Assembly (NCBI GenBank): GCA_028707175.1
Contig: JAQTUV010000002.1
Span: forward strand, 1 to 64,000
Direction: 5' to 3'
Source of the DNA: Sideroxydans sp.
GTDB taxonomy: Bacteria; Pseudomonadota; Gammaproteobacteria; Burkholderiales; Gallionellaceae
DNA: 64,000 bases
Both the position numbers and the translations under genes were made by a program. Shown in pieces: positions 20,531 through 29,995 of this stretch. Each line of letters opens with the position of its first letter. The stretch's first letter is position 1. Under the pieces are notes generated by a model. It was not told where the DNA came from, ran no database searches, and saw nothing but the letters and a program-made list of their open reading frames with translations.

Positions 20531-21994
20531 TCAATTAAATTCGTGGCGCATCATTACGGATGCATCGCTACGGTCATAACTATAAATAGGGATGTTGGAT
20601 TGATTTCGTGACAGCGCGATCTGCGGACGTACGCTCCACTTTTTATTCACATGCCAGATTAGACCTGCACTCATATCGGAGGATGTATCGCTGCGTTGCG
20701 CTAGGAAAGTTTGGTTTTCTTTGTCGTATTGACCACGCTGAACGCCTACGCCTAGAAAACAATCCAGCGTTTCGTTCATCGCGAATTGCGCCCCTACACG
20801 CATGCCTGACATGGCTTTATTCCCATCTGGGCGCCCCCCACTTGGATTGAGCAATGTTTTCGGTGCCACCTCCGCTTCACGACCACCAAAGATACTGCCG
20901 TACACCACGGACTTTCCATTACCCAAAACATGCATCCAACTACTACCTAATAAAGATAGATCGTGGTCTTGCACTTTTGTGCTGCTATCCACAAAACGAT
21001 TTTGCGTGAGCTGTGCAAAGAAAGTGACTTGGTTGCTTGGACTCAAGCTATGACGCCATTCCGTAGTGAGCCCCATCGTGTTCCGGTTGGGCTTAACATT
21101 CGCGCCCAAGCGATATTGATCGCCGATAAAACCAAAGCGGATGACCTCACTCGAAAAGGCGTAAGAAACACCTCCATGAGCGGCGAGATCAAGAGAATTA
21201 AATTGTTGGCGTCCTGAATTTATTCTGCCCCGCAAATCTGCTCCCGCATACAGCCCCCAATTTTCATTGGCGGCATGATTCACTTCTGCACCACCCGCGA
21301 TATTTGCGTAATAGCTGGGTGTTTTCAAACTTCCCTGATCTAAGGTGAACATCAGATTGCCGAACGCTGGCACAACGATCTGTGCCTGGCTGGTTGCACC
21401 ATTAATGTTGCTGTCCCGCCCTAATGTTTCTTCTATGTAGGCAGTAATGCGCGTCTTTTGGGCTTGCTCATTAGCTTGAATCGCATCCAGATATTTTTGG
21501 ATCGTGATCCGTGCAGCCTCAGGGGGATTTTGTTTGAGCACCGCGTCGAATTCAGTCCTTGCTCGCGCGAGATCTCCAAGCTGATAGTAAGCACGTGCCA
21601 AATCCAAACGCGCTCCAGCAAAATTCTCATCCACGGCCAACACTCGCTCAAAGGCCAATGTTGCTTTATCTGGGAAGCCACTATCCAGTGCTGCTATTCC
21701 GAGCAGATAGTCAAAACGAATCGTTCCGGAATATTCGAAATCGAGCGGAGCCAGTAATTGATAGGCCGCCAGTGGGTGATTGGCATCAAGCAACTCAGTG
21801 GCATTGAGCAATGTTCTCTCAAACGCCTGCGCTTTTTCTTTGTCGTCAGATTGATCGGACTGAGTAATCGCCCCACCTGATGTCGCTTGTACACCAAGAT
21901 CAACTTCAGCCGCACCGCTCGTTACACTCTGGAAACACAGAACGCAAAAGACCGTAGCCCCTGCGGGTAGTTTTGACAGCATTGGAAGTTTCAT
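20531..21994 (-). CDS. Slam-like (DUF560, type XI secretion) outer-membrane translocon
   Basis: 487 residues. A signal peptide (about 1-28) is followed by TPR-like helices (about 50-180, with ARLDLARAYYQLGDLARA) and a C-terminal membrane barrel (about 190-487). The end pattern SNIPIYSYDRSD...MMRHEFN matches surface lipoprotein assembly modifier proteins, which end in strands with SNIxxYxYxR and a final aromatic. Known members move TbpB-like lipoproteins or haemophilin-like proteins across the outer membrane by recognising their C-terminal barrel. The next gene, 23 bp downstream, encodes a protein with four such barrel-like modules. No ribosome binding site is obvious at 21994; a small GCCCAA/TTGGGC hairpin abuts the start. 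An alternative is a general TPR outer-membrane protein. Confidence 0.8.
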   Translation of the reverse strand: MKLPMLSKLPAGATVFCVLCFQSVTSGAAEVDLGVQATSGGAITQSDQSDDKEKAQAFERTLLNATELLDANHPLAAYQLLAPLDFEYSGTIRFDYLLGIAALDSGFPDKATLAFERVLAVDENFAGARLDLARAYYQLGDLARARTEFDAVLKQNPPEAARITIQKYLDAIQANEQAQKTRITAYIEETLGRDSNINGATSQAQIVVPAFGNLMFTLDQGSLKTPSYYANIAGGAEVNHAANENWGLYAGADLRGRINSGRQQFNSLDLAAHGGVSYAFSSEVIRFGFIGDQYRLGANVKPNRNTMGLTTEWRHSLSPSNQVTFFAQLTQNRFVDSSTKVQDHDLSLLGSSWMHVLGNGKSVVYGSIFGGREAEVAPKTLLNPSGGRPDGNKAMSGMRVGAQFAMNETLDCFLGVGVQRGQYDKENQTFLAQRSDTSSDMSAGLIWHVNKKWSVRPQIALSRNQSNIPIYSYDRSDASVMMRHEFN

Positions 21995-22070
21995 TGCGCG
22001 CCCAAAAAAAGGAATTGGGCTAGGAGGGTATCACACGATATTACTTGCTTTCACTAAATAATATCGCATT

Positions 22071-22098
22071 AAAACAGTAGGTTGTATAAGCCCTACAG
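22071..22098 (-). terminator. Possible terminator at the panD 3' end
   Basis: On the minus strand CTGTAGG-N10-CCTACTG is followed by TTTTAA. The stem overlaps the panD stop codon. The stem is short, so this is tentative. A second dyad (CGATATTA/TAATATCG, 22037-22067) lies between it and the Slam-like gene. Confidence 0.4.
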
Positions 22099-22473
22099 CG
22101 CTTGAACGGGGATGCTGTCGCGCTTGCTGGTGATCCCGTTGTTCTCGTCAACATAAACGAGAGTGGGGTGAAAATTTTGAAGCTCTGCTTCTGAATAAAT
22201 CGCGTAGGCTGCAATGATGAGGATGTCACCAGGATTAGCTTTATGCGCAGCCGCACCATTCACGGAGATCGTACGTGAACCGCGTTGCGCACGGATAGCG
22301 TAGGTGGAGAAACGTTCACCATTCGTGACGTTGTAGATGTCGATCGCCTGATACTCTTTGATGCCCGATGCATCGAGCAGGTCATCATCAATGGCGCACG
22401 AACCCTCGTAATGCAGCTCGGACTGCGTCACGCGTACGCGGTGCAATTTGGCTTGTAGCATGGTTCGTTGCAT
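22093..22473 (-). CDS. panD: Aspartate 1-decarboxylase
   Basis: 126 residues. It makes beta-alanine from aspartate for pantothenate synthesis. The proenzyme self-cleaves between Gly24 and Ser25 (YEGSC), and the serine becomes the pyruvoyl cofactor. MQRTML at the start is typical. The ATG at 22473 has a near-ideal GGAGGAAG ribosome binding site; a longer frame beginning at 22512 does not. It follows panC by 55 bp, completing panB-panC-panD in one direction. Confidence 0.97.
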   Translation of the reverse strand: MQRTMLQAKLHRVRVTQSELHYEGSCAIDDDLLDASGIKEYQAIDIYNVTNGERFSTYAIRAQRGSRTISVNGAAAHKANPGDILIIAAYAIYSEAELQNFHPTLVYVDENNGITSKRDSIPVQAL

Positions 22474-22528
22474 AGTCACTTCCTCCGTCCCCAGATTCGC
22501 AGGGGCGCGCATTATAAACGCCTGTGCC

Positions 22529-23356
22529 TTAAAGACAAACTTCGAGATTATCGATCAACCGAGTCTTACCCAGCCGTGCCGCAGCAAGCACCACCCATTG
22601 TCGATCCGTTACTGTTGGCGCGCCCAGATCACTGGGATTCCGCACCGTCACATATTCGACCTGCCAACCTCGATCAGACAGTGCTTTTTTAGCCTGCGCT
22701 TCCAACTCCACATAATCTCTAACACCTGCAAGCAATCGATTTTGCACATCCCTGAGTATTCGACTCAAAGTCGTCGCTTCAGTTCGCTCAGTATCGCTCA
22801 AATATTGATTGCGCGAAGACAATGCCAATCCATCCGCCGCTCTAACCGTCTCAGCCCCCACGATGTCGATGGGGAGATTAAATTGATTAACCATCTGACG
22901 AATGATGGCAAGTTGCTGGTAATCCTTTTTGCCAAAGATTGCGACTTGCGGCTGCACCAAATTGAGCAGCTTGAGTACGACGGTCGCCATTCCTCGAAAA
23001 TGTCCGGGACGAAATTCTCCACAAAGCTGGCTCGCGATCTCTGGCACTTCAACGTAAACCGTTTGCTTCTCTGGGTACATTCCTTCTACGTCAGGTGCAA
23101 ATACGACATCCGCCAAACCTTCCAACTTCGCGCAATCCGCCACCAAGGTACGTGGATATTTATCGAAATCTTCATTTGGCCCAAATTGCAGTGGATTCAC
23201 AAAGATGCTCACAACAACACACTCACCGCGAGTACGCGCGTGACGCACCAAATCCAGATGCCCTTCGTGCAGATTGCCCATGGTGGGCACAAAAGCAACT
23301 CGCGACTCCGCTGACAAGCGATCGCGCAACGCAGTGACTGAATGGATCAGTTGCAT
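22529..23356 (-). CDS. panC: Pantothenate synthetase
   Basis: 275 residues. It condenses pantoate with beta-alanine via a pantoyl-adenylate. Visible motifs: [10 protein letters not shown] (HIGH-like, about 24-34), [20 protein letters not shown] and SSRNQYLS (KMSKS-like). The ATG overlaps the panB TGA by one base (TGATG), so the two are translationally coupled. Confidence 0.97.
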   Translation of the reverse strand: MQLIHSVTALRDRLSAESRVAFVPTMGNLHEGHLDLVRHARTRGECVVVSIFVNPLQFGPNEDFDKYPRTLVADCAKLEGLADVVFAPDVEGMYPEKQTVYVEVPEIASQLCGEFRPGHFRGMATVVLKLLNLVQPQVAIFGKKDYQQLAIIRQMVNQFNLPIDIVGAETVRAADGLALSSRNQYLSDTERTEATTLSRILRDVQNRLLAGVRDYVELEAQAKKALSDRGWQVEYVTVRNPSDLGAPTVTDRQWVVLAAARLGKTRLIDNLEVCL

Positions 23357-24147
23357 CAGAAAGAGTGCTCCATAGCGGGGAACGAACCGGACTTCACTTC
23401 GGCAACATAATTCGCGACAGCCTGAGCGATCGAGCCTGAGCCCGGCATGAAGTCCTTCACAAAACGCGCCTTCTTGCCCGGGTAGATGCCTAACATGTCA
23501 TGCAAAACCAACACTTGGCCAGAGCATCCGGCACCTGCTCCGATACCAATAGTGGGGACGGAAAGACTCTCGGTAATCTCAGCCGCTAACACTGCGGGGA
23601 CAGCCTCCATCAAGACCATTCCCGCCCCTGCTTGTTGCAACGCAAGCGCGTCATCACGCAGCCTTTGCGCTGCGGCATCGCTTCTTCCTTGCACTCGATA
23701 GCCACCTAACTGATGCACAGACTGTGGGGTCAGTCCAATATGTGCGCAAACGGGGATACCGCGCGAGGTAAGGAAGTGAATGGTTTCGGCCATCTCGACA
23801 CCGCCTTCCAGTTTCACCATCTCAGCCCCTGCCTGCATCAGCTGAACGGCGTGTGAAAAAGTCTCACGTGCAGAAAATTGGGAGGTGCCGAACGGCATAT
23901 CGGCGATGACAAAGGCAAGCTGCGCACCGGCGGCAACGCAAGCGGTGTGATAGGCCATTTGTTCGATGGTGACCGGCAACGTGCTTTCACGCCCCTGAAT
24001 AACCATCCCTAAAGAATCGCCCACTAGGAGCACATCCACGCCACTGTTCTCCAACAGCGTCGCAAAACTTGCGTCGTAACAAGTCAGCACGGCGATCTTT
24101 TCACCCTTGCCTCGCATGTTTTGTAATGTCGTAAGCGTCTTGCGCAT
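23356..24147 (-). CDS. panB: 3-methyl-2-oxobutanoate hydroxymethyltransferase
   Basis: 263 residues from the ATG at 24147, preceded by GGGGAG; a GTG 45 bp upstream is in frame but adds a non-conserved tail. PanB transfers a one-carbon unit from methylene-THF to ketoisovalerate to give ketopantoate. [21 protein letters not shown] and HIGLTPQ mark the metal- and substrate-binding barrel. The length matches E. coli PanB (264). It lies 60 bp after the deoxynucleoside kinase. Confidence 0.97.
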   Translation of the reverse strand: MRKTLTTLQNMRGKGEKIAVLTCYDASFATLLENSGVDVLLVGDSLGMVIQGRESTLPVTIEQMAYHTACVAAGAQLAFVIADMPFGTSQFSARETFSHAVQLMQAGAEMVKLEGGVEMAETIHFLTSRGIPVCAHIGLTPQSVHQLGGYRVQGRSDAAAQRLRDDALALQQAGAGMVLMEAVPAVLAAEITESLSVPTIGIGAGAGCSGQVLVLHDMLGIYPGKKARFVKDFMPGSGSIAQAVANYVAEVKSGSFPAMEHSF

Positions 24148-24207
24148 CACAGCTCCCCGATCTGACGGATCTTTATCATTAAGGTGAAGCACCTATATTT
24201 AGGCATC

Positions 24208-24852
24208 TCAGTCTCGGCCTACATTAAAGAATTCGCGGCTTCCACGCATCTTGCCAATGCGCTCCAACAACACTTGGAAATCGTCCGCATTATCCACAAA
24301 ATTAAGGTGTTCGCTATTCACGATTAGGATAGGTGCTGCCTCATAATGATGGAAGAACTCGCCGTAACTATTTGCTAATTGCGTCAAATACGCCTCTTGA
24401 ACACCTCGCTCATATCGATGGCCTCGCCGCTGTACGCGCTCAACCAAAGTGTCGGTGGTGGCTTGTAGATAAATGACGAGATCTGGCGTTGGGACTTGCG
24501 GTTTCAAACTTTGAAAGATCGCTTGATACAACTTGTACTCATCATCACTCAGATTGAGTCTTGCGAATAATTGATCTTTTTCGAACAAATAGTCAGAGAC
24601 TGTTCGGCTTTGGAACATATCCATCTGCGCCAAATCCCTGACTTCATTGATCCGCTGAAATAGAAAGAATAGTTGCGTCGGAAAAGCATAGCGCTCTGCA
24701 TCTTCGTAGAAGCGAGCCAGGAATGGATTCTCATGCGGACGCTCTAATAAAGTTTGCGCATCGATGTGCTCAGCCAAACGAGTGGCGAGTGTGGTCTTCC
24801 CCACCCCTATTGGACCTTCAACGACGATGTAACGATACTTACTCAGCGGCAT
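24208..24852 (-). CDS. Deoxynucleoside kinase (dNK/dGK family)
   Basis: 214 residues from the ATG at 24852, which overlaps the folK stop region by 14 bp and follows GGAAAG; a GTG at 24882 is less likely. The P-loop GPIGVGKTT occupies residues 13-21, an ER-P motif follows near residue 40, and a LID with RGHRYERG is near 145. The family phosphorylates deoxyribonucleosides for salvage; which bases are used cannot be read from sequence. Its position between folK and panB recurs in related bacteria. Confidence 0.88.
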   Translation of the reverse strand: MPLSKYRYIVVEGPIGVGKTTLATRLAEHIDAQTLLERPHENPFLARFYEDAERYAFPTQLFFLFQRINEVRDLAQMDMFQSRTVSDYLFEKDQLFARLNLSDDEYKLYQAIFQSLKPQVPTPDLVIYLQATTDTLVERVQRRGHRYERGVQEAYLTQLANSYGEFFHHYEAAPILIVNSEHLNFVDNADDFQVLLERIGKMRGSREFFNVGRD

Positions 24853-25330
24853 CTGAACGTCTTTCCAATTGCTGACCTTCACAACGCGCTAGCAATTCAC
24901 TTGCCAATCCGATTTGGGGTATCACACACTCAGGAGCAATCTCGCAGAGCGGTTGCAACACAAAGGCTCGCAAGTGCATTTGAGGATGCGGGATGGTCAG
25001 TCCATGCTCATGATGAACAAGCCCGTCATAGAGCAACAAATCCAAATCTAAGGTGCGGGGGGCATAAATAAACTCGCGTGTACGCCCACATTCCAATTCG
25101 AGCGCAAGCAAAGCATCCAGCAATTCACGCGGGGCGAGCGCTGTCTCAATCTGAGCCACGGCATTGATGAAATCAGGCTGATTCAGATAGCCAACTGGCG
25201 CACTGCTATAGAGCGATGAATATTTCAGGACTCGGCTACGCGGCAGATCATTTAAAGCAATGAGTGCATGCCGTACTTGCGCAACAGGGTCAGCTAGATT
25301 GCTGCCCAATCCAACGAATGCGACCGCCAT
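24839..25330 (-). CDS. folK: HPPK, 2-amino-4-hydroxy-6-hydroxymethyldihydropteridine diphosphokinase
   Basis: 163 residues. It pyrophosphorylates 6-hydroxymethyl-dihydropterin in folate synthesis. Features: FVGLGSNL at the N-terminus, SSLYSSAPVGYLNQPDF in the loop region and the signature PRTLDLDLLLY. It starts 2 bp after the pcnB stop, the common pcnB-folK arrangement, and overlaps the next kinase gene by 14 bp. Confidence 0.96.
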   Translation of the reverse strand: MAVAFVGLGSNLADPVAQVRHALIALNDLPRSRVLKYSSLYSSAPVGYLNQPDFINAVAQIETALAPRELLDALLALELECGRTREFIYAPRTLDLDLLLYDGLVHHEHGLTIPHPQMHLRAFVLQPLCEIAPECVIPQIGLASELLARCEGQQLERRSDAAE

Positions 25331-25332
25331 GA

Positions 25333-26682
25333 TTAGTCAATGGGCAGTTCGGATTGAACTGCAGATGAAGTTGATTTTTTACTACGGCGGCGACGCTTCT
25401 TCGGGGCGCCAGTATCTGGCATCAGCATCGCCGCGCGGCGATCATCGTTGGCATGCTGAAATTCTTCCCACCACTCACCCAGCTCAACATCGGCCTCACC
25501 ACTTTGACAGCGGAGCAACATAAAATCGAAGGCTGCACGAAAACGCGGCAATGCAAGCAAGCGAAGCGGACGCTGACCGCTCCGTTGCTCAAAGCGCGGC
25601 TGCAACACCCACAATTCTTTCATTACCGTATCGTACCGACGCGGGATGGCTAACTGAGCACGCTGACGCTCCAAGACCTCATCCATTGCAAAATGCAGGA
25701 CAGCCACAGCCTTTTCACCGGCGTCTTGCTTGAGTTTCCACGTCGCCAATACTTCATGCCACAACAAAGCGGCAAACAAAAATGCGGGGGACGTCGGCTT
25801 TTCATCGGCAATACGCTGATCGGTATTCTGCAACGCAGACATGACGAATTTTTCACCCATTGGCTGTTCTAATATCACGTCCAGCATTGGCAACATTCCG
25901 TGGTGCAACTCCATCTCGTGCAACTTTTTAATGCACTCCATCGCGTGCCCAGACAACAACAGCTTGAGCATCTCATCGAACAATCGCGCTTCGGGGACGT
26001 TGCTCAACAACTCTTTCAATTTAGCAATTGGTGCAGCCGTTGCCGGATCGAGCTTCATACCCAGCTTGGCAGAAAGTCGCACCGCACGCAGCATACGTAC
26101 TGGGTCTTCGCGATAGCGCACCTCGGGGTCTCCGATCATGCGTAAGGTGTTAGCACGGATGTCTCCATAACCGTTGTGATAATCAAATATCTCTTGCGTG
26201 CTGGGATCGTAGAACAGGGCATTGGCGGTGAAGTCACGCCGAGCGGCGTCCTGCTCTTGATCACCGAATTCGTTATCTCTCAGGATGCGGCCATGTTCAT
26301 CAGTCTGCGCATCCTCGGCATCGATAGCTCGGCGAAAGGTCGACACCTCCACCGTTTCCTCACCGAATATCACATGGACTAAGCGAAAACGACGCCCGAT
26401 GATCCGCGCACGGCGGAACACACGGCGCACCTCCTCAGGGGTCGCATTGGTCGCCACATCAAAATCTTTAGGGTGCTTGTTTAACAACAAGTCTCTGACT
26501 GCCCCCCCAACAACATATGCTTGAAAACCTGCCGCCTGCAACCCATCCGTGACGCGACGCGCCCCGAAGCTGATACCGTCACGATCGACCGCATGCGCTT
26601 CGAATGGAATCACCTGGGCCGCACCAACCGACTTGACCTTGGCAGATTTACCGAACACGCGTTTGATTAGTTTTTTTATCAT
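25333..26682 (-). CDS. pcnB: Poly(A) polymerase I
   Basis: 449 residues. It adds 3' poly(A) tails that promote RNA decay. The nucleotidyltransferase core shows GGAVRDLLLNKHPKDFDVATN with the catalytic acidic pair, then RRDFTANALFYDP and REDPVRMLRAVR. The basic C-terminal tail (KKRRRRSKK) fits RNA binding. MIKKLIKRVFGK at the start resembles other proteobacterial PcnB. The ribosome binding site is weak, as is typical for this gene family. A hairpin lies just upstream of the start. Confidence 0.95.
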   Translation of the reverse strand: MIKKLIKRVFGKSAKVKSVGAAQVIPFEAHAVDRDGISFGARRVTDGLQAAGFQAYVVGGAVRDLLLNKHPKDFDVATNATPEEVRRVFRRARIIGRRFRLVHVIFGEETVEVSTFRRAIDAEDAQTDEHGRILRDNEFGDQEQDAARRDFTANALFYDPSTQEIFDYHNGYGDIRANTLRMIGDPEVRYREDPVRMLRAVRLSAKLGMKLDPATAAPIAKLKELLSNVPEARLFDEMLKLLLSGHAMECIKKLHEMELHHGMLPMLDVILEQPMGEKFVMSALQNTDQRIADEKPTSPAFLFAALLWHEVLATWKLKQDAGEKAVAVLHFAMDEVLERQRAQLAIPRRYDTVMKELWVLQPRFEQRSGQRPLRLLALPRFRAAFDFMLLRCQSGEADVELGEWWEEFQHANDDRRAAMLMPDTGAPKKRRRRSKKSTSSAVQSELPID

Positions 26683-26697
26683 TGTCTGAGAAGTTAA

Positions 26698-26724
26698 ATC
26701 GCCGCTAAGGTGCGGCGATGGCTT
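26698..26724 (-). terminator. Hairpin between the HAD phosphatase and pcnB
   Basis: ATCGCCGC-N6-GCGGCGAT (26698-26705 / 26712-26719), followed on the minus strand by TTTAACTT. It ends the HAD gene but sits only about 15 bp before the pcnB start, so it could also attenuate pcnB expression. Confidence 0.5.
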
Positions 26725-26750
26725 GATTATACACCTGCCCCTACATCACC

Positions 26751-27413
26751 TCAGCGCAGGGAAAGAATGTCCCACTGATGCTGCTGCGCATGTGCGCGTA
26801 ATGTCGCGTCAGGATCCACTGCAACAGGATGTGCCACCTTCTCCAATAACGGCAGGTCGTTTAATGAGTCGCTGTAGAACCATGTCGCAAAAAAGCTTCC
26901 CCATGTCCATCGGCGCTCTGCCAGCCAAGCTTCCATACGCACCACCTTACCTTCACGAAAGCTCGGCGTACCCGCCACACGACCAGTGAACTCACCGGCT
27001 ATTTCTTCTGGATCAGTAGCAATCAAATTTTCGATATCGAACTCACGCGCGATGGGCGCAGTCACAAAGCTGTTCGTCGCCGTCACAATCAAACAGACAT
27101 CACCTGCCGCACGATGTTTAGCCACTAATGCACGGGCTTTATCCCCCATCATCGGGCGAATTTTCGTCTGCATGAACTCTTCATGCCATGCATCCAAAAC
27201 AGTCCGTGGATACTGGGACAAAGGTTTTAATTGAAAATCCAAGAACTCGAATATGTCCAAAGTCCCCGCTTTGTATTGCTCGTAAAAAGCCACATTCTTC
27301 GCTTCAAACACTTCACGTGACAGCACACCTTTATCGATCATGAATTGCGACCACTCGAAGTCACTATCTCCGCTCAACAAAGTATTGTCCAAATCAAATA
27401 GAGCCAGATTCAC
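26751..27413 (-). CDS. HAD-superfamily subclass IB phosphatase (SerB/CicA-like)
   Basis: 220 residues from a GTG at 27413, which has AAGGTG upstream. A longer frame from 27449 would start inside the terminator of the preceding gene and is rejected. HAD motifs: DLDNTLL (motif I, near the N-terminus), TATN (motif II) and YSDSLNDLPLL (motif IV). A helical cap with FLDFQLKPL lies between I and II. It probably dephosphorylates a small phosphomonoester; the substrate is unknown. Confidence 0.88.
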   Translation of the reverse strand: MNLALFDLDNTLLSGDSDFEWSQFMIDKGVLSREVFEAKNVAFYEQYKAGTLDIFEFLDFQLKPLSQYPRTVLDAWHEEFMQTKIRPMMGDKARALVAKHRAAGDVCLIVTATNSFVTAPIAREFDIENLIATDPEEIAGEFTGRVAGTPSFREGKVVRMEAWLAERRWTWGSFFATWFYSDSLNDLPLLEKVAHPVAVDPDATLRAHAQQHQWDILSLR

Positions 27414-27428
27414 ATTCACACCTTTTTG

Positions 27429-27458
27429 AAAAAACGAAGCCTGCATCACTGCAGGCTT
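27429..27458 (-). terminator. Intrinsic terminator of the outer-membrane barrel gene
   Basis: On the minus strand AAGCCTGCA-GTGA-TGCAGGCTT is followed by CG and six T. It lies between the barrel gene and the HAD gene. Confidence 0.88.
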
Positions 27459-27478
27459 ACGTCACATCATCAACCTGA

Positions 27479-28150
27479 TTAGAAACGATAAGAAATGCCC
27501 AAGTTAACCACTGGCAAGTATTTAAAGTCTTTTGTATCAGCTTCCAATTTTGCTGCTCCCGCCGCAACGTCGGACTGCATCTGCGCACAAGTAAGCGCGG
27601 GAACGCCAGCCCCACAAGTCACTGCATTGCTAATTTTGGGCGAACCTTGAAATAGCACACCAATATCCATGGTCATCCCCCATTGCTTGTCTTGTGCTGC
27701 GGGATTACCCCAACCGATACCCAAATATGGAGCAACACTATTGAAAGTCATCTCCCCAGAAAACGAACCAACATCTGCTGAGCTATAGGTCTGGCCGTTA
27801 AACACGTAAGAGCCACCGCCTACAGGTTGTGCTGTGATTGCGGCCTTATTGCCGTTGTACACAGCGCCCAATGTCGTTCTGAACTTACCCGCCCATGGGT
27901 AATAATCCGCCAAGCCCGATACAGTCATCAATTTCAGATCAATACCATAATTGCCATTTGCGTCCTGCTGAGTGGTACTCACCTTGAATGTGTTGAAACC
28001 TAATCGAGCGCCAAAATTATCATTAATGGCCGTGCCTGCCCCCAATCCAAGTCCATTCGTACCGGCACTACCGTAAACCGCGAAGTTCGATGCATTCGCC
28101 ATCATAGGAAAAAGTGCTGCCGCTACTAGTGCCAACATTTTGATGTTCAT
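27479..28150 (-). CDS. Small outer-membrane beta-barrel protein
   Basis: 223 residues from the ATG at 28150 (AAGGA 7 nt upstream); the longer frame from 28207 has no signal peptide at its start. Residues 1-20 form a signal peptide (ending ANA-S). The mature part alternates polar and hydrophobic residues in barrel-like strands, such as FAVYGSAGTNGLGLGAG, and ends NLGISYRF with the terminal Phe recognised by the BAM complex. One pair of cysteines sits near residue 180. Family is not recognised; an OmpW-like size is the nearest comparison. Confidence 0.75.
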   Translation of the reverse strand: MNIKMLALVAAALFPMMANASNFAVYGSAGTNGLGLGAGTAINDNFGARLGFNTFKVSTTQQDANGNYGIDLKLMTVSGLADYYPWAGKFRTTLGAVYNGNKAAITAQPVGGGSYVFNGQTYSSADVGSFSGEMTFNSVAPYLGIGWGNPAAQDKQWGMTMDIGVLFQGSPKISNAVTCGAGVPALTCAQMQSDVAAGAAKLEADTKDFKYLPVVNLGISYRF

Positions 28151-28225
28151 ATTTTTTTCCTTAATTTGATTGATCGTGAAATTAACTATTGGGGGGACGA
28201 ATTGCAACGAGATTTAAACACAGCC

Positions 28226-28876
28226 TCAGCCATTCATCACCTCCTTCAGTATCGGCACAGAAGCGCCGCGCTTTAATTGCAGACACCGTTCATCCAGCGC
28301 ATCCAAGGTACTCAGTAACGAAGGAAGATCTCGCCGTCCATGGCGAAGCAGGTAAGCAACCACTTCATTTGGCAACTCAAAGCCGCGTGCGTGAGCATGT
28401 TGCCTCAGTGCATCAGCCTTCTCCGCATCATTGAGCGCATGTAATTGGTAGACCAAGCCCCAACACAAACGGGTACGCAAATCATCTCGCAAACGCAACA
28501 GCGTGGGCGTCTGTGGGCCGCTCATAAGAAGCAATCCCTTACTTTCGCGCATCTGGTTATACAGCGCAAACAACTCGATCTGCGCGCGCTCGTCTAAACG
28601 ATCAACATCATCGATTGCGACGACTTGTGCTTCAACTGGTACGTGGCCGCTTGCGTAAGATACCGACAATCCTTTCGACGCAGCCACACCAACTGCGGCC
28701 TTGAGCAAATGAGACTTCCCCCCGCCCGCATCACCCCACACATAGATAGCCCGTTCGCCCTGAGCCGTATCTAGCGCAGATCTCACGGCGGCCAAAACTT
28801 CCACATTGCGACCCGCAACAAAATTTTCAAACGTGGGCACCCACTCAGGCGCGATCCCTAGCAGCATCTGTGTCAT
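28226..28876 (-). CDS. hda: DnaA regulatory inactivator Hda
   Basis: 216 residues. Hda binds the DNA sliding clamp and stimulates ATP hydrolysis by DnaA after initiation. It has a short clamp-binding N-terminus (QMLLGI), Walker A GDAGGGKSH, Walker B VVAIDDVDRL and sensor/arginine residues further on. Its ATG overlaps the TGA of the perM-like gene (ATGA), so the two are coupled. Confidence 0.94.
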   Translation of the reverse strand: MTQMLLGIAPEWVPTFENFVAGRNVEVLAAVRSALDTAQGERAIYVWGDAGGGKSHLLKAAVGVAASKGLSVSYASGHVPVEAQVVAIDDVDRLDERAQIELFALYNQMRESKGLLLMSGPQTPTLLRLRDDLRTRLCWGLVYQLHALNDAEKADALRQHAHARGFELPNEVVAYLLRHGRRDLPSLLSTLDALDERCLQLKRGASVPILKEVMNG

Positions 28877-29931
28877 GTTTTTTTGTACATCGAGCTATTT
28901 AGATACTGCTCACGAGAGTGTCGAAGCACAACCAACAGAATCGCCGCTAAGGGAAGGGCCAGCAACAAACCAAAGAAGCCAAATAATTGACCAAAGGCAA
29001 GCAAAGCAAAAATCACGGCGAGTGGGTGCAAACCAATGCGCTCCCCGACCAACCACGGGGTGACCACCATTCCCTCTAGCAATTGGCCCGCACCGAACAC
29101 TGCCCACACGAACACAATGTCGCTCAATGTTGTGAACTGCATAACAGCAGCCAACGTCGCGAGCAACAACCCCAGCACCATCCCCAGATAAGGAATAAAG
29201 ACCAACATCCCAGCCACAATGCCGATTGGCAGTGCGAATTCCAATCTGACCAGCCACAACGCCACCACATAGAACAAGCTCATCAACAGCATGACGGCAA
29301 TCTGGCCGCGCAAAAATTCCGCCAAGACGACATCAACCTCACGCGAAATCTCAAGCACTTTGGCATGCCAATGACGCGGGATAAGCTCTTCGACTTTGGC
29401 CAATAGCCCACCCCAATCACGCATCAAATAAAACGTCACCACGGGGATGAGCAGTAAGTTAGCAGCCACCTCCAACAACACGCCCCCCCTATCGCCAAGC
29501 CAAGGCAACACCTTTGCCGCAACACCGCCCGCACTTTGCCAGTGACTCAGTAAGAGATTTTTGATCGCCTGCGTATCCCATTCAATGCTGACCCCCAGCC
29601 ATTGCTGTAAAAGTGGCAGTAAATAAATGCGCGCCTGCTCAATCCATTCAGGCACCCGCACCATCAGCAAGCTGATTTCCTTCTGTAATAGGGGCAACAT
29701 GATGAGCAACAACGTGGCGCCAACCAACAGCAAGCCGACCATCACCAATACCACGGCAAAAGTACGGGGTAACTTCCATGCTGACAATTTAGCCACCAAT
29801 GGATTGCAGATGTAAGCCAAGATCGCCGCCGCCACAAAGGGGGACAAGATTGGGCCTAACAAATATAACGCCCCAAAAAGGACGGCCGCGACCAACGTCC
29901 ATTGCACAGCGACAGAGCGAGAGAGAGTCAT
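28873..29931 (-). CDS. AI-2E family transporter (PerM-like)
   Basis: 352 residues from the ATG at 29931; an upstream extension to 30042 would run into the purM region and adds no membrane segment. About eight hydrophobic helices are visible, with the family [20 protein letters not shown] segment and the [28 protein letters not shown] loop. Function in most members is unsettled (AI-2 export or ion/proton transport). It is divergent from purM and upstream of hda, a frequent beta/gammaproteobacterial order. Confidence 0.9.
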   Translation of the reverse strand: MTLSRSVAVQWTLVAAVLFGALYLLGPILSPFVAAAILAYICNPLVAKLSAWKLPRTFAVVLVMVGLLLVGATLLLIMLPLLQKEISLLMVRVPEWIEQARIYLLPLLQQWLGVSIEWDTQAIKNLLLSHWQSAGGVAAKVLPWLGDRGGVLLEVAANLLLIPVVTFYLMRDWGGLLAKVEELIPRHWHAKVLEISREVDVVLAEFLRGQIAVMLLMSLFYVVALWLVRLEFALPIGIVAGMLVFIPYLGMVLGLLLATLAAVMQFTTLSDIVFVWAVFGAGQLLEGMVVTPWLVGERIGLHPLAVIFALLAFGQLFGFFGLLLALPLAAILLVVLRHSREQYLNSSMYKKT

Positions 29932-29995
29932 TTCGGGTAAAATTCGAAAACGAAAAATGTGCGGCACTCTATCCCGAAGAAAGCGAGAACTCAAC

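Noticed and set aside
15111-20538. Plus-strand open frames opposite the FecR gene
   Set aside because: Antisense shadows of the Ala/Thr-rich coding strand; compositionally odd and without homology signals.
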